A stretch of 64,000 nt of DNA from NCBI GenBank assembly GCA_965153355.1, contig OZ231127.1, forward strand, positions 13,268,001-13,332,000. The letters run 5' to 3'. Positions 12,401 through 24,129 of this stretch are shown here, piece after piece. The stretch's first letter is position 1. Each line of letters starts with the position of its first letter. The position numbers and the translations under genes were made by a program. The notes under the pieces are model-generated. The model had not been told where the DNA came from. It saw only the letters and a list, made by a program, of their open reading frames with translations, and made no database searches. Origin of the DNA: Flaccisagitta enflata (Eukaryota; Chaetognatha; Sagittoidea; Aphragmophora).

Positions 12401-15400
12401 CACTTCCACCGACTCCACTTCGTCATCGGAGGAATCGGAGGAATCGGATGACGACTCGGCTTTCTTCGACTTCTTTCTTCTGTTTTTGGCCATTTCCCAT
12501 CTGGACGTGACTTCGATCGCGTTCTTCCAAGTCAACTCGGCATCTTCCATCAGATGGTAGTTGAGGTGATCTGAGAGGTCAGAGTCCTTCTTGCCCTTTT
12601 CATTGCGCATCCCATGGCGGAATCGAACCACTCCTTGCCTCTCAATCTCCGGATTTGTTGAGAGACCCCCGGAAATTGTGATGATCTGCTTCTGCAGGGT
12701 TGAGTAACGCTGCATGTCATTCTTGATTTCCTGCATGAAACCTTTGACAGACTGACCTTTCTTTCTCTTGTTGAATGAGAGTGATTCGTTGAAAAGCCGT
12801 TTTTCTTGAGGGTCAACAAATTCCTCTGTTAGCCTTTCAATTAAGGGTTTGTAGTCTGCCTTCTCCGTGCGGCTCAATCGATTGTATGCGTCAAGCGCGT
12901 TTCCGACGGACAATTTTCCGGAAATGGAACGAACAACTTCAGCCTGCACCAAGTTATCTTCATGTGGTCCAAAACCATGAGTGCTGCGCGTTCTTTCAAG
13001 GTAACCCGACAACCACAGTGTAAAATCCTCCGTCGTTTTGTAGTCCGGATAAACAACATTTTTCGGCTGACGTTTCAAAGCGCGTTCCATCTGGTCGCCG
13101 AAATCAGCCGGCGCCTGCCGCTGCTGCTGTTGTTGCAGCGCAGCTGCATTCTGTGCCGCTATTTCCTCAGGCGTCATTCTGCTTTCGTAACACAATTGAT
13201 CTGAATTATAGAATATGTTAAAAAAAAAAAAAAATGAGAAGCAGATGAATCAATTACTTCCTTAACGAAGGTTGCAAGAGAACGCTTCTATTTATACCAA
13301 ACGAGAGAAATAAATAAAGGAGTATGATTTCGTTAAAAAAAGATTAGCTAAAAATGATTTTGAGGGGAATGAATTATATCTCAGTGCATGGACAAAGAAA
13401 TATATTTGCTTGCGTCCCAGAGTAGGCCATTGATGAGAGGTTGATTGATAAGAGAATGTTTATGAAATTGTTTGAGGATGCGAAACGTTTGTAAGTTTAG
13501 TAAACGGGAAGCCACTTCGCGAAATCCTTAAATCACCTTAAATGAATCATGCCGGTTTTCTCAAAGCAGAGGGGGGTAAAGGGGGAACAATTTTGTTAAA
13601 ATTTGGTTATGACTATTTAAAACGCCGCCAACGTTATCTAAGACCGGATTCGGAGATGCAGAATTTTGTCAAAAACGATGGAGTAAATCGCGGCCGATGG
13701 ATCCAATGTCGGCGTCCTAAGATGCTGAACTACTTCAGACTGTCGAAGAACCGTCAGATGAGGTCTTCAGATCCCTCGATTTCTCCATATAGCGGTCGCC
13801 ACCTACGTGCTTGTCGCAGACCGTTGATGCCCGAAAGCCAAGGCTGCTGGTCCCTCAGGTGCAACTCCAAACCACCAATCCAAGCAATTGAAGGCGGGAA
13901 ACCCCAGGAAACGCGACGATCCAAGTGGTGAGGCTGTGGGCCGATGCACCACTGAAAGGAGGATGATGAGTACCGAATGAGCGTCGATCACCGCGTTCGT
14001 CGGCGGACGTCTGGACCGAAAATGAGCGTCTGAGGCGGGGGCGGCGGCGGCGTCGTGCGTAGAATCGAGTCGTCAATGCCGGCATAAATCAGTGTTGGTC
14101 AAGTCGGGAAGTCTGTTGGCCAAACCCGCGGGCCCGTTGCCGAAGTCCGTCGATAGAATCAATGAGGATATGAGTCCCAAAGATACGGGTCTGCCTGATC
14201 TGCGAGGGGCCGTTGTTCCAGTCTCGCCCAAAGGATCGATCGCGTAAGGCCCTAATCAGGCTCAAATCTAGGCCTGAATGAGCAAAGGGACGGTAATGCA
14301 AGCAAATATCATACTAAGAGAAAACCGGTCATGAAAATGGTGATGAAAACTGTTTCTTAGTCTGAAAACGAAAAGGAAAATGAGCATCGGAATCATGAGC
14401 AAATAATAACAAAAGTGAGGCTGAAATGAGGCTGGAATGAGGCCCAGACGAGGCCCAAATGAGTCCGTGATGAGCTCCAAATGAGTCCATGAGGTCCAAA
14501 TGAGGCCGTGATGAGGTCCAAATAAGGCCAAAAGCGAGTCCCAAATGAGGCCAAAACGAGGCCTGATCGAGGCAGAGATGGGGCCGTCTTCCGCGTCCGT
14601 CGAGTCTCCGTCAAAATGAGTCTAGCTCATGATCATCCTCTGCGTCCGCCATCGTCCAATCAATCAATCGTCGTCATCGTCGTCGAGGCGCCCAAATGGG
14701 GGCGCAACAGATTGTTAGATTGAGCTGTTGTGCTGTGCTTTTGTGGTTTCTGTGTCGTGAGGATTTTGTTGCGTTGCTGTTGTCGGTTCTAGGTTGTTCT
14801 GGTTTTTGTGTTTTCTGGTTTTTGCGTTGTGGTTGTTTTGTTCTGTTAATTGGTTTCGTTCTGTTGTTTCCTTGTTGCTGTTTTGTTCTGTTCGTCGGTT
14901 GATGTTGTTGTTCCCCCGTTTTCTTTCCATTACTTTCTCCTCTGCCCATTATCATTAGCACTATTATACTCATGTCGTTTTCACAGGCTCATAAATTGGT
15001 GCTGGCATCGTCGTCCAAGTTCTTCAGAACTTTATTTGTCGACCCGACTCTGGGCTTTTCTTCCGTCATAAAAGTTCAAGATTCGATCGAAGAAGTGGGA
15101 CAACTTTTGTTCGATTTTGCATACACGGCGCATCTCGACATAAACGAGTTCAACGTCATCGAAATTCTGCATGGTAACTAGGATGAATTTCTTTACTCGT
15201 TGCTCAGTGTTTGTCTGCCTGTCTGTCTGTCTGTGTGACTACGTATGTGTTTTTGCTCATCGTGAAATGAATTCCTTGTTTGCCTCTCTGCTTGTTACCT
15301 ATTGTTTCGTGTCTGCCTGTCTGATTACTTGTCTGGTTTTGTCTGTGTGGATCTTGCGCCTATACTAAGTCATTTTCTTGTATCAACAGGGGCGGAGAAG

Positions 15401-18400
15401 CTGGGCTTTGAACAAGTGGAGCGTCTTTGCATCGAGGCTCTGCGCACTCGTCTAGATTTGAACCGGGTTCAGGGGATGGACTTGCCAAATCTCATCAACC
15501 TACTCAACGGATTATCAACGCAGCAGCAAAAACTTGATCAGCAAGAAGTTTTCCGATCTGATGACGTCTTTCAGCAGATCGAGTTCCATCGTGAATCTCC
15601 TATCGCGACCCAGCACGCTCATTATTCCATACCCAAGCCTCTTCCAGTCCTCGCGTACGATGCGGATCATCCGGATCAGCTAACTGAGCAGCAGCAGCAT
15701 CCGCATCAGCAAACTTCATTCGAGCCGCAGCAACCCGTTGCTTCTGCGGTGACGATGGTGAAAGATGATTTGGAATTGTCTGACGAATACCGAATACAAC
15801 CTCAGCGCTCAGTGAATCATGATCTTCGAAATCATTATCAAGTTGCTCCCCTTACGGCGGAAGCGGAATTTGTGCGGCAACAACAACAACCGAGTGTCGA
15901 AACCCCAGTCAATTCAGAACAGAAACAACATAAAAAAATAACCATCTCTACTTCTCCCTCGCAGCCACCGACAACGCCACAACAGGAACCTCAGCAGCAG
16001 AAGCAACCGCATCAGCAGCAACCTGTTTTCGTGGAATTGGCGCCCGGATATATCGTGTTAATGACATCCGCCAGAAATATTCGTAAAATCCGGCTGAGTG
16101 ATGATTCATTGGACGCGGAACCGGAGGCTTTGACGTTACGCGACGGCGCAGATCCCTCGATTCTTGCGGCCACGTTCGACGATGACGGAGAGGAGGAAGA
16201 TGTTGGGGTGGTTTCCTCCGGTGGTCAGAAGGAGAAATGTGACTCGAAAGACGCGAATGACGCCGACATAAATACCACGACGACGACAATGACGACTTCG
16301 ACTTCGACGACGTCGGCGTCACCAAAAAAGAAACGGGGAAGTGCTACTAGAAAATCCATAGGACAGGATCGTTCCGACGTCCGCAGTAAGCCGAAAAATG
16401 CGAAAAAAGACAATAATCCAAACAAGAACTCTTCTCCCATTTCAACGACGTTATCCGACTTCGATCGCAAATTGAAGACTTTAGCTCGCTTTGAGAAATG
16501 TCTCTCTGAGGCTTCTTTGAAATCCGTTCTCTCGTGGCAAAGCGAGCCGTTGAAGAGAAGACGCGTTCGTTGCGCCATCTGCGCCAGCGTGGTAGCCGGC
16601 ACATATCACGACCTCATGGAACACGTGTGGAAGGACCATGGACCGGTGTTGATCGCGAAGAACGATGAAAATAGGATACTCAAGGCGAATATGAACTCAA
16701 CGTCAACGTCAGCCAAAAAAGATTATTCCAAAGCTCAAGTGTGCAAAAAATGCTCGTTGAAATTTTCAACGCGGGCAGATCTCGCGACGCACATGAAGTT
16801 GGTTCACAATGGGTTTGAATGCAAGGTGAGGCCGAGGGTGGTTTAAGTTTTCATGGGGATGAGAGGTGCCGATTCTGTGTAGCGTGGTAGCGATGCAACG
16901 CTGTGTGAGCGTTCCTCCGCCATGTAAACTCGCGCAGGTAGTTTCATCTGTTCTCATCTTAGTCTCTGAATGAAATTCTCATTTGCATATTGTAGTCCTG
17001 TTTTTTTACCGGCAAATAAACGTTCTTCCAACAAGAAGTCTTTCTTAGCGTCAAGTTTTTCGTCATTCTTTCGATAGTCGAATGACATGGTAAAACCATT
17101 CAAATTTTACGGGTATGAATAGTTCTGTTTAAAAATTCGAAATTCAAATGGTTTTATTCCGAGGGATAAAGATGTTTTCATTTCGATGGAATTCGACCAT
17201 CCGCCTTGATTTAGTGATGAGGATTACATTTTGTGATGATGATGATATCGTTACCGCTTTTATTTTGACGGTTTCCGTGCAATCTGTTAATTCTGCAGTT
17301 CTGTGGCGTGGAGTCTGATGGTTCACAAAATCTCAAGCTTCACGAAACGACATGCGAGATGAATCCTTCCGCCTTAACAACCTCAACGCCCTCAGCTGCC
17401 GGTCCACGGAAAACTCGCATTCCTTGTGAACTGTGCGGAAAAACCTTTTCTAACGCGACGAGTCTCAAAACTCACGTCGGTTTGTTTCACAGCGACGGCG
17501 CTACGCCAACATCTCCCGATAAGAAACCCGCCATCGCCTACTGCGTCACGTGCCAAAAATCTTTTTCCACCAAGACCGTTTTGGATTCGCATATACGCAT
17601 GGTACATTGACAAATGCTACTGTTCTGGTTTGTTCTTGGTCTGTCGTACGTAGACCTTAGAGTTATATTTTACTTTTTTACGTTTTTTCTAGGTTCATTT
17701 GGGAGAAAAAGAAGTGCCAAAGCCGTGTCCTGATTGTGGAAAACATTACACCATGCGCGCGTTGAGGGAACATCGGTAAGTTAGGACCTTCCTATTCATT
17801 CGCTTTGATGCGTTCGTTAGTTTGAACAGACGGGCCATGCAATATCCATCTTTAGTGGACTACGTCTGTGATTGTCATTGAGAGGGTATATTCAAAACTG
17901 AAACCCGATGATTTCACTCTTACTGATCAGGAAACGGGATCACCAGGGACTTCGCTATCAATGCCCGGATTGCCCTTCTGCTCGCCTCTTTACCACCAAG
18001 ATAATGCTAACCCGCCATCGGGAAGTGGTTCATCAGAAGAGGCGATTTCGTTGCACGCTTTGTCTCGCCGAGTTTGTCGATCGATGCGCATGGAAGCTTC
18101 ATCATGAAGCAGAACATGTCGGAAGGCGATATCCGTGCCCACAGGTTTTCGAGAATGAATTTGCCTTTGTGTCTATCCTAAATTTTAAGGTTTTCCTTCC
18201 TCTCCTCCAGTCTGCCTCTCTTCCAGTCTGCCCCTCTTCCAGTCTGCCTCTCTCCCGTCTGCCTCTCTTCCCGTCTGCCTCTCTTCCCGTCTGTCTCTCT
18301 TCCCGTCTGCCTCTCTTCCCGTCTGCCTCTCTTCCCGTCTGCCTCTCTTCCCGTCTGCCTCTCTTCCCGTCTGCCTCTCTTCCCGTCTGCCTCTCTTCCC

Positions 18401-20770
18401 GTCTGCCTCTCTTCCCGTCTGCCACTCTTCCCGTCTGCCTCTCTTCCCGTCTGCCTCTCTTCCAGTCTGCCTCTCTTCCAGTCTGCCTCTCTTCCAGTCT
18501 GCCTCTCTTCCAGTCTGCCTCTCTTCCAGTCTGCCTCTCTTCCAGTCTGCCTCTCTTCCAGTCTGCCTCTCTTCCAGTCTGCCTCTCTTCCAGTCTGCCT
18601 CTCTTCCAGTCTGCCTCTCTTCCAGTCTGCCTCTCTTCCAGTCTGCCTCTCTTCCAGTCTGCCTCTCTTCCAGTCTGCCTCTCTTCCAGTCGGCCTCTCT
18701 TCCAGTCGGCCTCTCTTTCAGTCGGCCTCTCTTTCAGTCGGCCTCTTTCAGTCGGCCTCTCTTTCAGTCGGCCTCTCTTTCAGTCGGCCTCTCTTTCAGT
18801 CGGCCTCTTTCAGTCGGCCTCTCTTTCAGTCGGCCTCTCTTTCAGTCGGCCTCTCTTTCAGTCGGCCTCTCTTTCAGTCGGCCTCTCTTCCAGTCGGCCT
18901 CTCTTCCAGTCGGCCTCTCTTCCAGTCGGCCTCTCTTCCAGTCGGCCTCTCTTCCAGTCGGCCTCTCTTCCAGTCGGCCTCTCTTCCAGTCGGCCTCTCT
19001 TCCAGTCGGCCTCTCTTCCAGTCGGCCTCTCTTCCAGTCGGCCTCTCTTCCAGTCTGCCTCTCTTCCAGTCTGCCTCTCTTCCAGTCTGCCTCTCTTCCA
19101 GTCTGCCTCTCTTCCAGCCTGCCTCTCTTCCAGCCTGCCTCTCTTCCAGCCTGCCTCTCTTCCAGCCTGCCTCTCTTCCAGCCTGCCTCTCTTCCAGCCT
19201 GCCTCTCTTCCAGCCTGCCTCTCTTCCAGCCTGCCTCTCTTCCAGCCTGCCTCTCTTCCAGCCTGCCTCTCTTCCAGCCTGCCTCTCTTCCAGCCTGCCT
19301 CTCTTCCAGCCTGCCTCTCTTCCAGCCTGCCTCTCTTCCAGCCTGCCTCTCTTCCAGCCTGCCTCTCTTCCAGCCTGCCTCTCTTCCAGCCTGCCTCTCT
19401 TCCAGCCTGCCTCTCTTCCAGCCTGCCTCTCTTCCAGCCTGCCTCTCTTCCAGCCTGCCTCTCTTCCAGCCTGCCTCTCTTCCAGCCTGCCTCTCTTCCA
19501 GCCTGCCTCTCTTCCAGCCTGCCTCTCTTCCAGCCTGCCTCTCTTCCAGCCTGCCTCTCTTTCCAGCCTGCCTCTCTTCCAGCCTGCCTCTCTTCCAGCC
19601 TGCCTCTCTTCCAGCCTGCCTCTCTTCCAGCCTGCCTCTCTTCCAGCCTGTCTCTCTTCCAGCCTGCCTCTCTTCCAGCCTGCCTCCCTTCCAGCCTGCC
19701 TCCCTTCCAGCCTGCCTCCCTTCCAGCCGGCCTCCCTTCCAGCCGGCCTCCCTTCCAGCCGGCCTCCCTTCCAGCCTGCCTCCCTTCCAGCCTGCCTCTC
19801 TTCCAGTCTGCCTCTCTTCCAGTCTGCCTCTCTTCCAGTCTGCCTCTCTTCCAGTCTGCCTCTCTTCCAGTCTGCCTCTCTTCCAGTCTGCCTCTCTTCC
19901 AGTCTGCCTCTCTTCCAGTCTGCCTCTCTTCCAGTCTGCCTCTCTTCCAGTTTGCCTCTCTTCCAGTTGCCCATTTAACCACCGCCCAATTTTTCCTTTG
20001 CCCAATTTTTCCTTTGCCCATTTTTTCCTCTTGCACTGTTTCCATTTCCCTCATTTGTCCATTTTTCCTCATGTACTACTTGTACTTCCCACATTTATGG
20101 CCATATGTGTATTCTCATTTTCTGCCAAATTAAATTTCCTTTCAGTGTAATAAACAATTCAAACGCCCCGGAGATGTAAGGAGGCATATCCGAGAGGTGC
20201 ATCAACGTTGTCGTTACTCTTGTCAACACTGCGAGAAGAGTTTCAGTCAACAAGCAAAACTCAAATTGCACATTCGTTCGTTGCATATGGGGAACTACCC
20301 ACACACGTGTCGGTAAGAATCGTGTTTCGTATTTACCGAAGGCTATTGTATTTGTGTCAATGCTGTTGCAAAGGGTAGTGTGGTAGAATTGGTCACCTGG
20401 GATCAAATGGGTCACCCACTTTTTTCGAAGAATCAGAGCAAAATGCAATTTTGGTAATTAAAGAAGGTTTGGTGTGTATTGTTTTGAATGAAAACCGATG
20501 TTTTGCTGCAACTAATACTAGCATACTAGTCTGCATTAAGTGAGTGACCCATTTTACCAGAGGTGACCCATTTTACTCCACCACCCCTACAAACACAGAT
20601 TCGACGCAATAACCTCATCTTGATTTCTCTTCTCTTTTATGCGCAGTTTTTGTGGAAAGGGATTTCTACGGCCGGGTACTCTGAAGGGACATGTAGTGAA
20701 GGAACACGGCTCTCAAAGTCTTCCAGAAGAATTGTTGCTCGTGGAGCAACCGATAGATGAGATCGTTTAG
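9444..20770 (+). CDS. BTB/POZ multi-C2H2 zinc-finger transcription factor, C-terminus altered by insertion
   Basis: Eight exons in phase: 9444-9626, 14987-15173, 15390-16825, 17299-17601, 17693-17775, 17931-18144, 20146-20312 and 20647-20770 (898 residues). Exons 1-3 encode a BTB domain ([49 protein letters not shown]), followed by a Gln/Ser/Thr-rich linker. About eleven zinc fingers follow. The first three are irregular (CAIC, CKKC, CKFC...HETTC); the rest are standard C-x2-C...H-x3-5-H, such as CPQCNKQF and CRFCGKGF. BTB-ZF proteins are nuclear DNA-binding regulators that dimerise through BTB (family knowledge); the ortholog is not identifiable. Intron 1 holds a gag-only LTR element and intron 6 a 1.8-kb minisatellite. 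The last exon is interrupted at 20757 by a BEL/Pao element, which supplies the present stop codon. Confidence 0.87.
9663..10419 (-). repeat. LTR (3' copy) of gag-only element
   Basis: 757 bp, TG...CA ends, preceded by GATT. By eye it differs from the other copy at about three positions. It contains imperfect short repeats of the form AAATGAGGCC/AAATGAGTCC around 10140-10280. Confidence 0.88.
11783..13195 (-). CDS. Gag-like protein of the non-autonomous LTR element
   Basis: 470 residues starting [15 protein letters not shown]. The first 250 residues resemble a retrotransposon capsid region, with [37 protein letters not shown] and a conserved-looking [18 protein letters not shown] Lys/Ser-rich acidic linker and a Gln-rich tail (residues about 330-420) follow. 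There is no CCHC zinc knuckle. The intact frame suggests recent activity or selection for trans-mobilised packaging. Assignment to a Ty3/Gypsy-type gag is inference from general pattern. Confidence 0.7.
   Translation of the reverse strand: MCYESRMTPEEIAAQNAAALQQQQQRQAPADFGDQMERALKRQPKNVVYPDYKTTEDFTLWLSGYLERTRSTHGFGPHEDNLVQAEVVRSISGKLSVGNALDAYNRLSRTEKADYKPLIERLTEEFVDPQEKRLFNESLSFNKRKKGQSVKGFMQEIKNDMQRYSTLQKQIITISGGLSTNPEIERQGVVRFRHGMRNEKGKKDSDLSDHLNYHLMEDAELTWKNAIEVTSRWEMAKNRRKKSKKAESSSDSSDSSDDEVESVEVKKKSKKGKEEDGKVEKGDSLKYFAAVADQVHENQMKIKGLETGQTRLETGQTQLIAAQTTAATALSNLQAKLDGLVQHQTYTPAFAQQNYQQPVRRFQAPLQGNQLGQYQQYRQNPVNQQFCPQQQQQQQQQQPQQQLQFNPRPQNAVTAAAVETGEVEAEELGAYEGDRRVSIGLANLLFIADLAGVDLDKEHLAAGVEQMNFY
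13953..14709 (-). repeat. LTR (5' copy) of gag-only element
   Basis: 757 bp, TG...CA ends, followed by GATT. On the minus strand the sequence just inside it, GTGGTGCATCGGCCCA, starts close to TGG and could be a primer-binding site; no tRNA is assigned. Confidence 0.88.
18190..19970. repeat. 16-bp minisatellite CTGCCTCTCTTCCAGT in BTB-ZF intron 6
   Basis: About 110 tandem copies of a 16-bp unit in blocks of variants: CCCGTCTG (to about 18450), CAGTCTG, CAGTCGG (about 18690-19050), CAGCCTG (about 19110-19800), then CAGTCTG again. Most units contain a pyrimidine tract ending in CAG, i.e. a 3' splice-site look-alike. The zinc-finger frame from 17931 stays open through the whole array to a stop at 20131-20133. 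Confidence 0.95.
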
Positions 20771-21545
20771 CGTCTAGTTTCTTAGCAGGCTCCTGATGCG
20801 TTATCGCGAAAACTGACTCCACTGCGTAGCTGCGCTAAAGATTTGGATCGCACACCCGCTTAGAACGAATTGTTGAGATGAGCGGTCAAGTTGTCCGCGA
20901 AATCAGTCTATTCGTGGAATCCTGACGGACAGAGAAAAAGGAAAAAGGTTAAGACAAGCTCTGTACATCAATGAAGGATACTTCTATATGGCGCCAAAAA
21001 TGATAAAAGGTCAAGGACTTACACGGATGTTGTCGAACGGTTTCCAATCTAGGCGCAGGGCAGGGAAGTCGGGGAAAAAGCATCAAAAATCGAGTCTTTA
21101 ACTGAGATCGTGTAATCGAATGTCAGAAAGAAAGTCAGGGAAGCTACTTTTACTTAACCTGGAAATAGCAAAAATGAGTCAAAACATCACGAGATTTGAA
21201 ATTATTTGGCAGCAATGAAACAATAATAAACAGACTCGTCACGTCGTGGGAATTCGATAGAGGGGTCGAAGTCTTTCCTCCTCTAAGCGGTTGAGAAGAT
21301 ATAGTTCATCAATTCTCAACCGGAAGTCAGCGCTTCCGGCGCGCGCGCGCGTTCCTCCCCTTCCTCCGTCGATCGAAGATCTCTCTCCTTCTTCCTCGAT
21401 TTCCTCCACTCTGCAGTCGAGCGGACGCCATCTTGGATTTTCGATGGCGAGAGAGCCCCTCCTATTCTCCGGATCCGCGGAGTCGAATGCGTCCGATCGA
21501 GCGCTTCTTGACCTGGAGATGGTGGGGAATGTGGAGATTCTCACA
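20758..21545 (-). repeat. 3' LTR of BEL/Pao element
   Basis: 788 bp. Its first bases extend the BTB-ZF reading frame by IV and a TAG stop. An AT-rich segment near 21211-21236 and a CG-alternating run near 21339-21351 lie inside it. Confidence 0.95.
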
Positions 21546-21560
21546 GTCCCCCCATTTGAA
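21546..21560 (-). promoter_or_regulatory. Polypurine tract of BEL/Pao element
   Basis: On the minus strand AAATGGGGGGAC sits directly against the 3' LTR, as expected for the plus-strand primer of an LTR element. Confidence 0.65.
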
Positions 21561-22389
21561 ATATTTGCCAAAAAAATTTCAAATCTCGTATCTAACTAGT
21601 TTCTTGTCAGGGAATACCGTTCATTCTAAAATTTTACAAGCTATGACAACATCCGGGGCTCATCTCAAAAACAAAAATTTTTTAAATATTACAAAGACAC
21701 CATTATAAATATCGTGGATCTCGCGCGGATAAGACGATTCAGAAAATGGGTTCTAGGAGCAGAAACACCTACCACCGTCGATCGTCCGGGCTATCGCTAC
21801 GGTCTGGTCATGAATCGCTCCTCTCGCTCCATTCTGCCTCCAGTCTTCATGCTAAACAAGAAAAAAAGGTAACGATACTAGATCCACGGGAATGATGGAC
21901 TGAAATAAATAATTAGCCTATATGCTAAGTGGTCTATACTAGTGTATAAACTATACTATACTACGTACCGACGCCCAGTTAGGATTGTCCATCACTCCAG
22001 CACGCACGTCTCTGAAATGTAAGCGGGGGGGGGGTTCCCCCACACCCGGAATGGGTATGGAGAAACGGATCAGGAGAGTTAGAACTGATTCTCATTCCAC
22101 AAATCATACGCTTAATATTCTAATTTGGTACAATTGGTTCATGAGCAATTCAAGACCCCCCCTACCCCTCGACACTTACGCGGGAGAGTCGCAGGGGGGT
22201 CCCCGGTGGGACCCCCTCCCCCGACCGCCCTCTAGAGAAGCGAGGACGGCCGGCCTGTCCGTCACCGGAAGCATCTCGAGTCGCCATTGGATGATCAACC
22301 GCTAGTCTTCCGCGACGACGTAAAACGTCGGTATGATACGCGCGATTGAAGTGGGAAGACGATGGCCGGGATCATGGCGACGAGACCCT

Positions 22390-24129
22390 CTACTTCCGGC
22401 CTTTACCCCTGCCGCCCTTTCCTCCACGATAGGATGGCGCGTCGTCTTTCCTACTGTGGCGTGGAGGGGGGTTTCTGCCGGAAGGTGGCGCGTGGTCGCT
22501 CGACGGCGCGAAGTGGCGTTGAGTGCCGGAAGTCGACGGCATTTGTCCGTCGGACTGAGAAAACTCCGCGCGGACGCGGTCGGCTTCCTTCTTCGCGTCG
22601 GACAGCAGCTGGGCCATCTGAGCGACCTTTGCGTCGTGCTCACCGACAACCTTCATCCTAAAGTTGTATTGTTCGATGAGCTTCCTCGCCGATCTGGCTC
22701 TATCCACGGCGTGATCGGCAGCGTAGATCGCGCGATCCATCGGAGATGAGTTGGGATAGAAGGCCGCCGGAAGAATGTCTACAACCTTTTGAATATCCTT
22801 TGACCGAGGATGACTTGGCAACTTGATGGCGACGGCCAACATCGCCTCGGTCAGAAGGTCCTCCGGCGATCGGGGAGGGCGATGTGAAGGAGAAGAAGCG
22901 GATGCCGTCGACGTTGACGACCTGTTGGACGTCGACGCATCTCTAGGCTTCCTTTTTGGACGACGATTCTTCTTCTTTTTGTTGGCGTTTTGCTCCTCTC
23001 GTCGCTGTTGGTCGTCGTTGACGGGAGGAGGAGGAGGTGGGGGCAGATTTGCGGCTGCCCCTGCGAGCACACCCCCTTGATTGTTCGTTGTCGTCGTCGT
23101 TTGAGTTGGGACACGGATTGGTGAAATGTCACGTGACCGCTGGCGTTGAGGAGGAGGAGGCCGGGGAGCGGGATCATGTGGTAATCTCGCGGGACCATCC
23201 ATCACCGTCGATGATAACGATGCGGATGCATCCGGCGGTCCACCCCTGCTCACCCGACGTCTCTTCTCTCTCACTTCGATTTGCAGATTGTTGGCGCCAG
23301 CATTGGCTCGTCGATCGTCTCTTGGATGATGTTGTGGAGGATCCTGCGTCGCGGGCGTTTGACGCTGATCGCTGCCACTTCCGGTCGAACGAATAGCCTC
23401 TGCGATCCGACGAGCAGCTCCTTCACGTCGTCTTTTCCTCTGATTTGAGGCTTTTCCACGGGAAATGTCTCTCAAAGTCCCATTTCCCATGTCCGCCGTT
23501 GCTCCAATAGATCTGATGTTGATGATCTTGCACAATTGGAGCGTCTCGCGTGTTTCAACCGTCGCAATCTCACCGTCCTCTTCAACTAATTCGTCTCTAA
23601 CTCTTTGTGTCGGAACATATGCTCTTCGCTCGGCTTGTGGATGAAGAGCATCTCTCTCCGCGCGTAGGCGACGCTGCGTGTCGTGGTATATCGCAGTGTG
23701 CTTCCGCTCGATGAGGGCGTCGACTTGGGCGTTGTAGATCTTCACCAATTCGACAGCTTGTTCCTGCGAGATGGAGGACAGATCACTGATGTACGGCGGG
23801 ATCACCAGCGTCGCGTCAGGTGATGCTTGAAACGGCGCCGGCGCGGTCGAGTCTGCGGCCGGCGTTACTTGTAACGTCGGCGACTCCACGACCGCCTGCG
23901 ACGTCTGCGGCGGCGGCGGCAGAAGTGGGGGAGCAAGGGAAGGAGCAGTAAGTACCCCTTGGGGGCCTGTAGAGTCGGGTCGAGCAACCTCCCCGGGAGG
24001 AAGTCCCTCTCCCCTTCCGTCATGTTCGTTAGTGTCCATCTTATCGCCCTCACTGTCATCCTGAGTCATCGTCATCATCGTCGTCGTCGTCGTCGTCGTC
24101 GTCGTCAAAGTCCAAGTTGTCAGGGTCAT
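22390..24129 (-). CDS. BEL/Pao 3' ORF, second part (Pro/Arg-rich, unknown)
   Basis: 579-residue open frame downstream of integrase. The first 22 residues are a Thr/Met translation of the GAC repeat and are probably not real. From about residue 23 (QDDSEGDKMDTNEHDGRG) it reads as a Pro-rich acidic segment, a helical stretch (SISQEQAVELVKIYNAQVDAL), basic Arg-rich patches, then SSPMDRAIYAADHAVDRAR, another helix, and an Arg/Gly-rich tail (GGKGGRGKGRK). No transmembrane segment or signal peptide is visible, so it is not envelope-like. Its composition suggests a nucleic-acid-binding protein. It is probably the continuation of the 24056-24733 frame, broken in the GAC repeat. Confidence 0.55.
   Translation of the reverse strand: MTLTTWTLTTTTTTTTTMMTMTQDDSEGDKMDTNEHDGRGEGLPPGEVARPDSTGPQGVLTAPSLAPPLLPPPPQTSQAVVESPTLQVTPAADSTAPAPFQASPDATLVIPPYISDLSSISQEQAVELVKIYNAQVDALIERKHTAIYHDTQRRLRAERDALHPQAERRAYVPTQRVRDELVEEDGEIATVETRETLQLCKIINIRSIGATADMGNGTLRDISRGKASNQRKRRREGAARRIAEAIRSTGSGSDQRQTPATQDPPQHHPRDDRRANAGANNLQIEVREKRRRVSRGGPPDASASLSSTVMDGPARLPHDPAPRPPPPQRQRSRDISPIRVPTQTTTTTNNQGGVLAGAAANLPPPPPPPVNDDQQRREEQNANKKKKNRRPKRKPRDASTSNRSSTSTASASSPSHRPPRSPEDLLTEAMLAVAIKLPSHPRSKDIQKVVDILPAAFYPNSSPMDRAIYAADHAVDRARSARKLIEQYNFRMKVVGEHDAKVAQMAQLLSDAKKEADRVRAEFSQSDGQMPSTSGTQRHFAPSSDHAPPSGRNPPPRHSRKDDAPSYRGGKGGRGKGRK

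Larger units (their letters stand above)
9663..14709 (-). mobile_element. Gag-only LTR retrotransposon (TR-GAG-like)
   Basis: Direct 757-bp repeats at 9663-10419 and 13953-14709 both start TGAAAGG and end GCAACA. GATT flanks both outer sides (9659-9662 and 14710-14713), a 4-bp target-site duplication. The interior encodes one gag-like protein on the minus strand and no protease, reverse transcriptase or integrase, so movement would need enzymes in trans. A small minus ORF at 11050-11307 (85 residues) is unrecognised. The element lies antisense in BTB-ZF intron 1. Confidence 0.85.

Noticed and set aside
13542-13931. 129-residue plus ORF inside the gag-only element
   Set aside because: It lies antisense in the leader of the element, with no recognisable domain.
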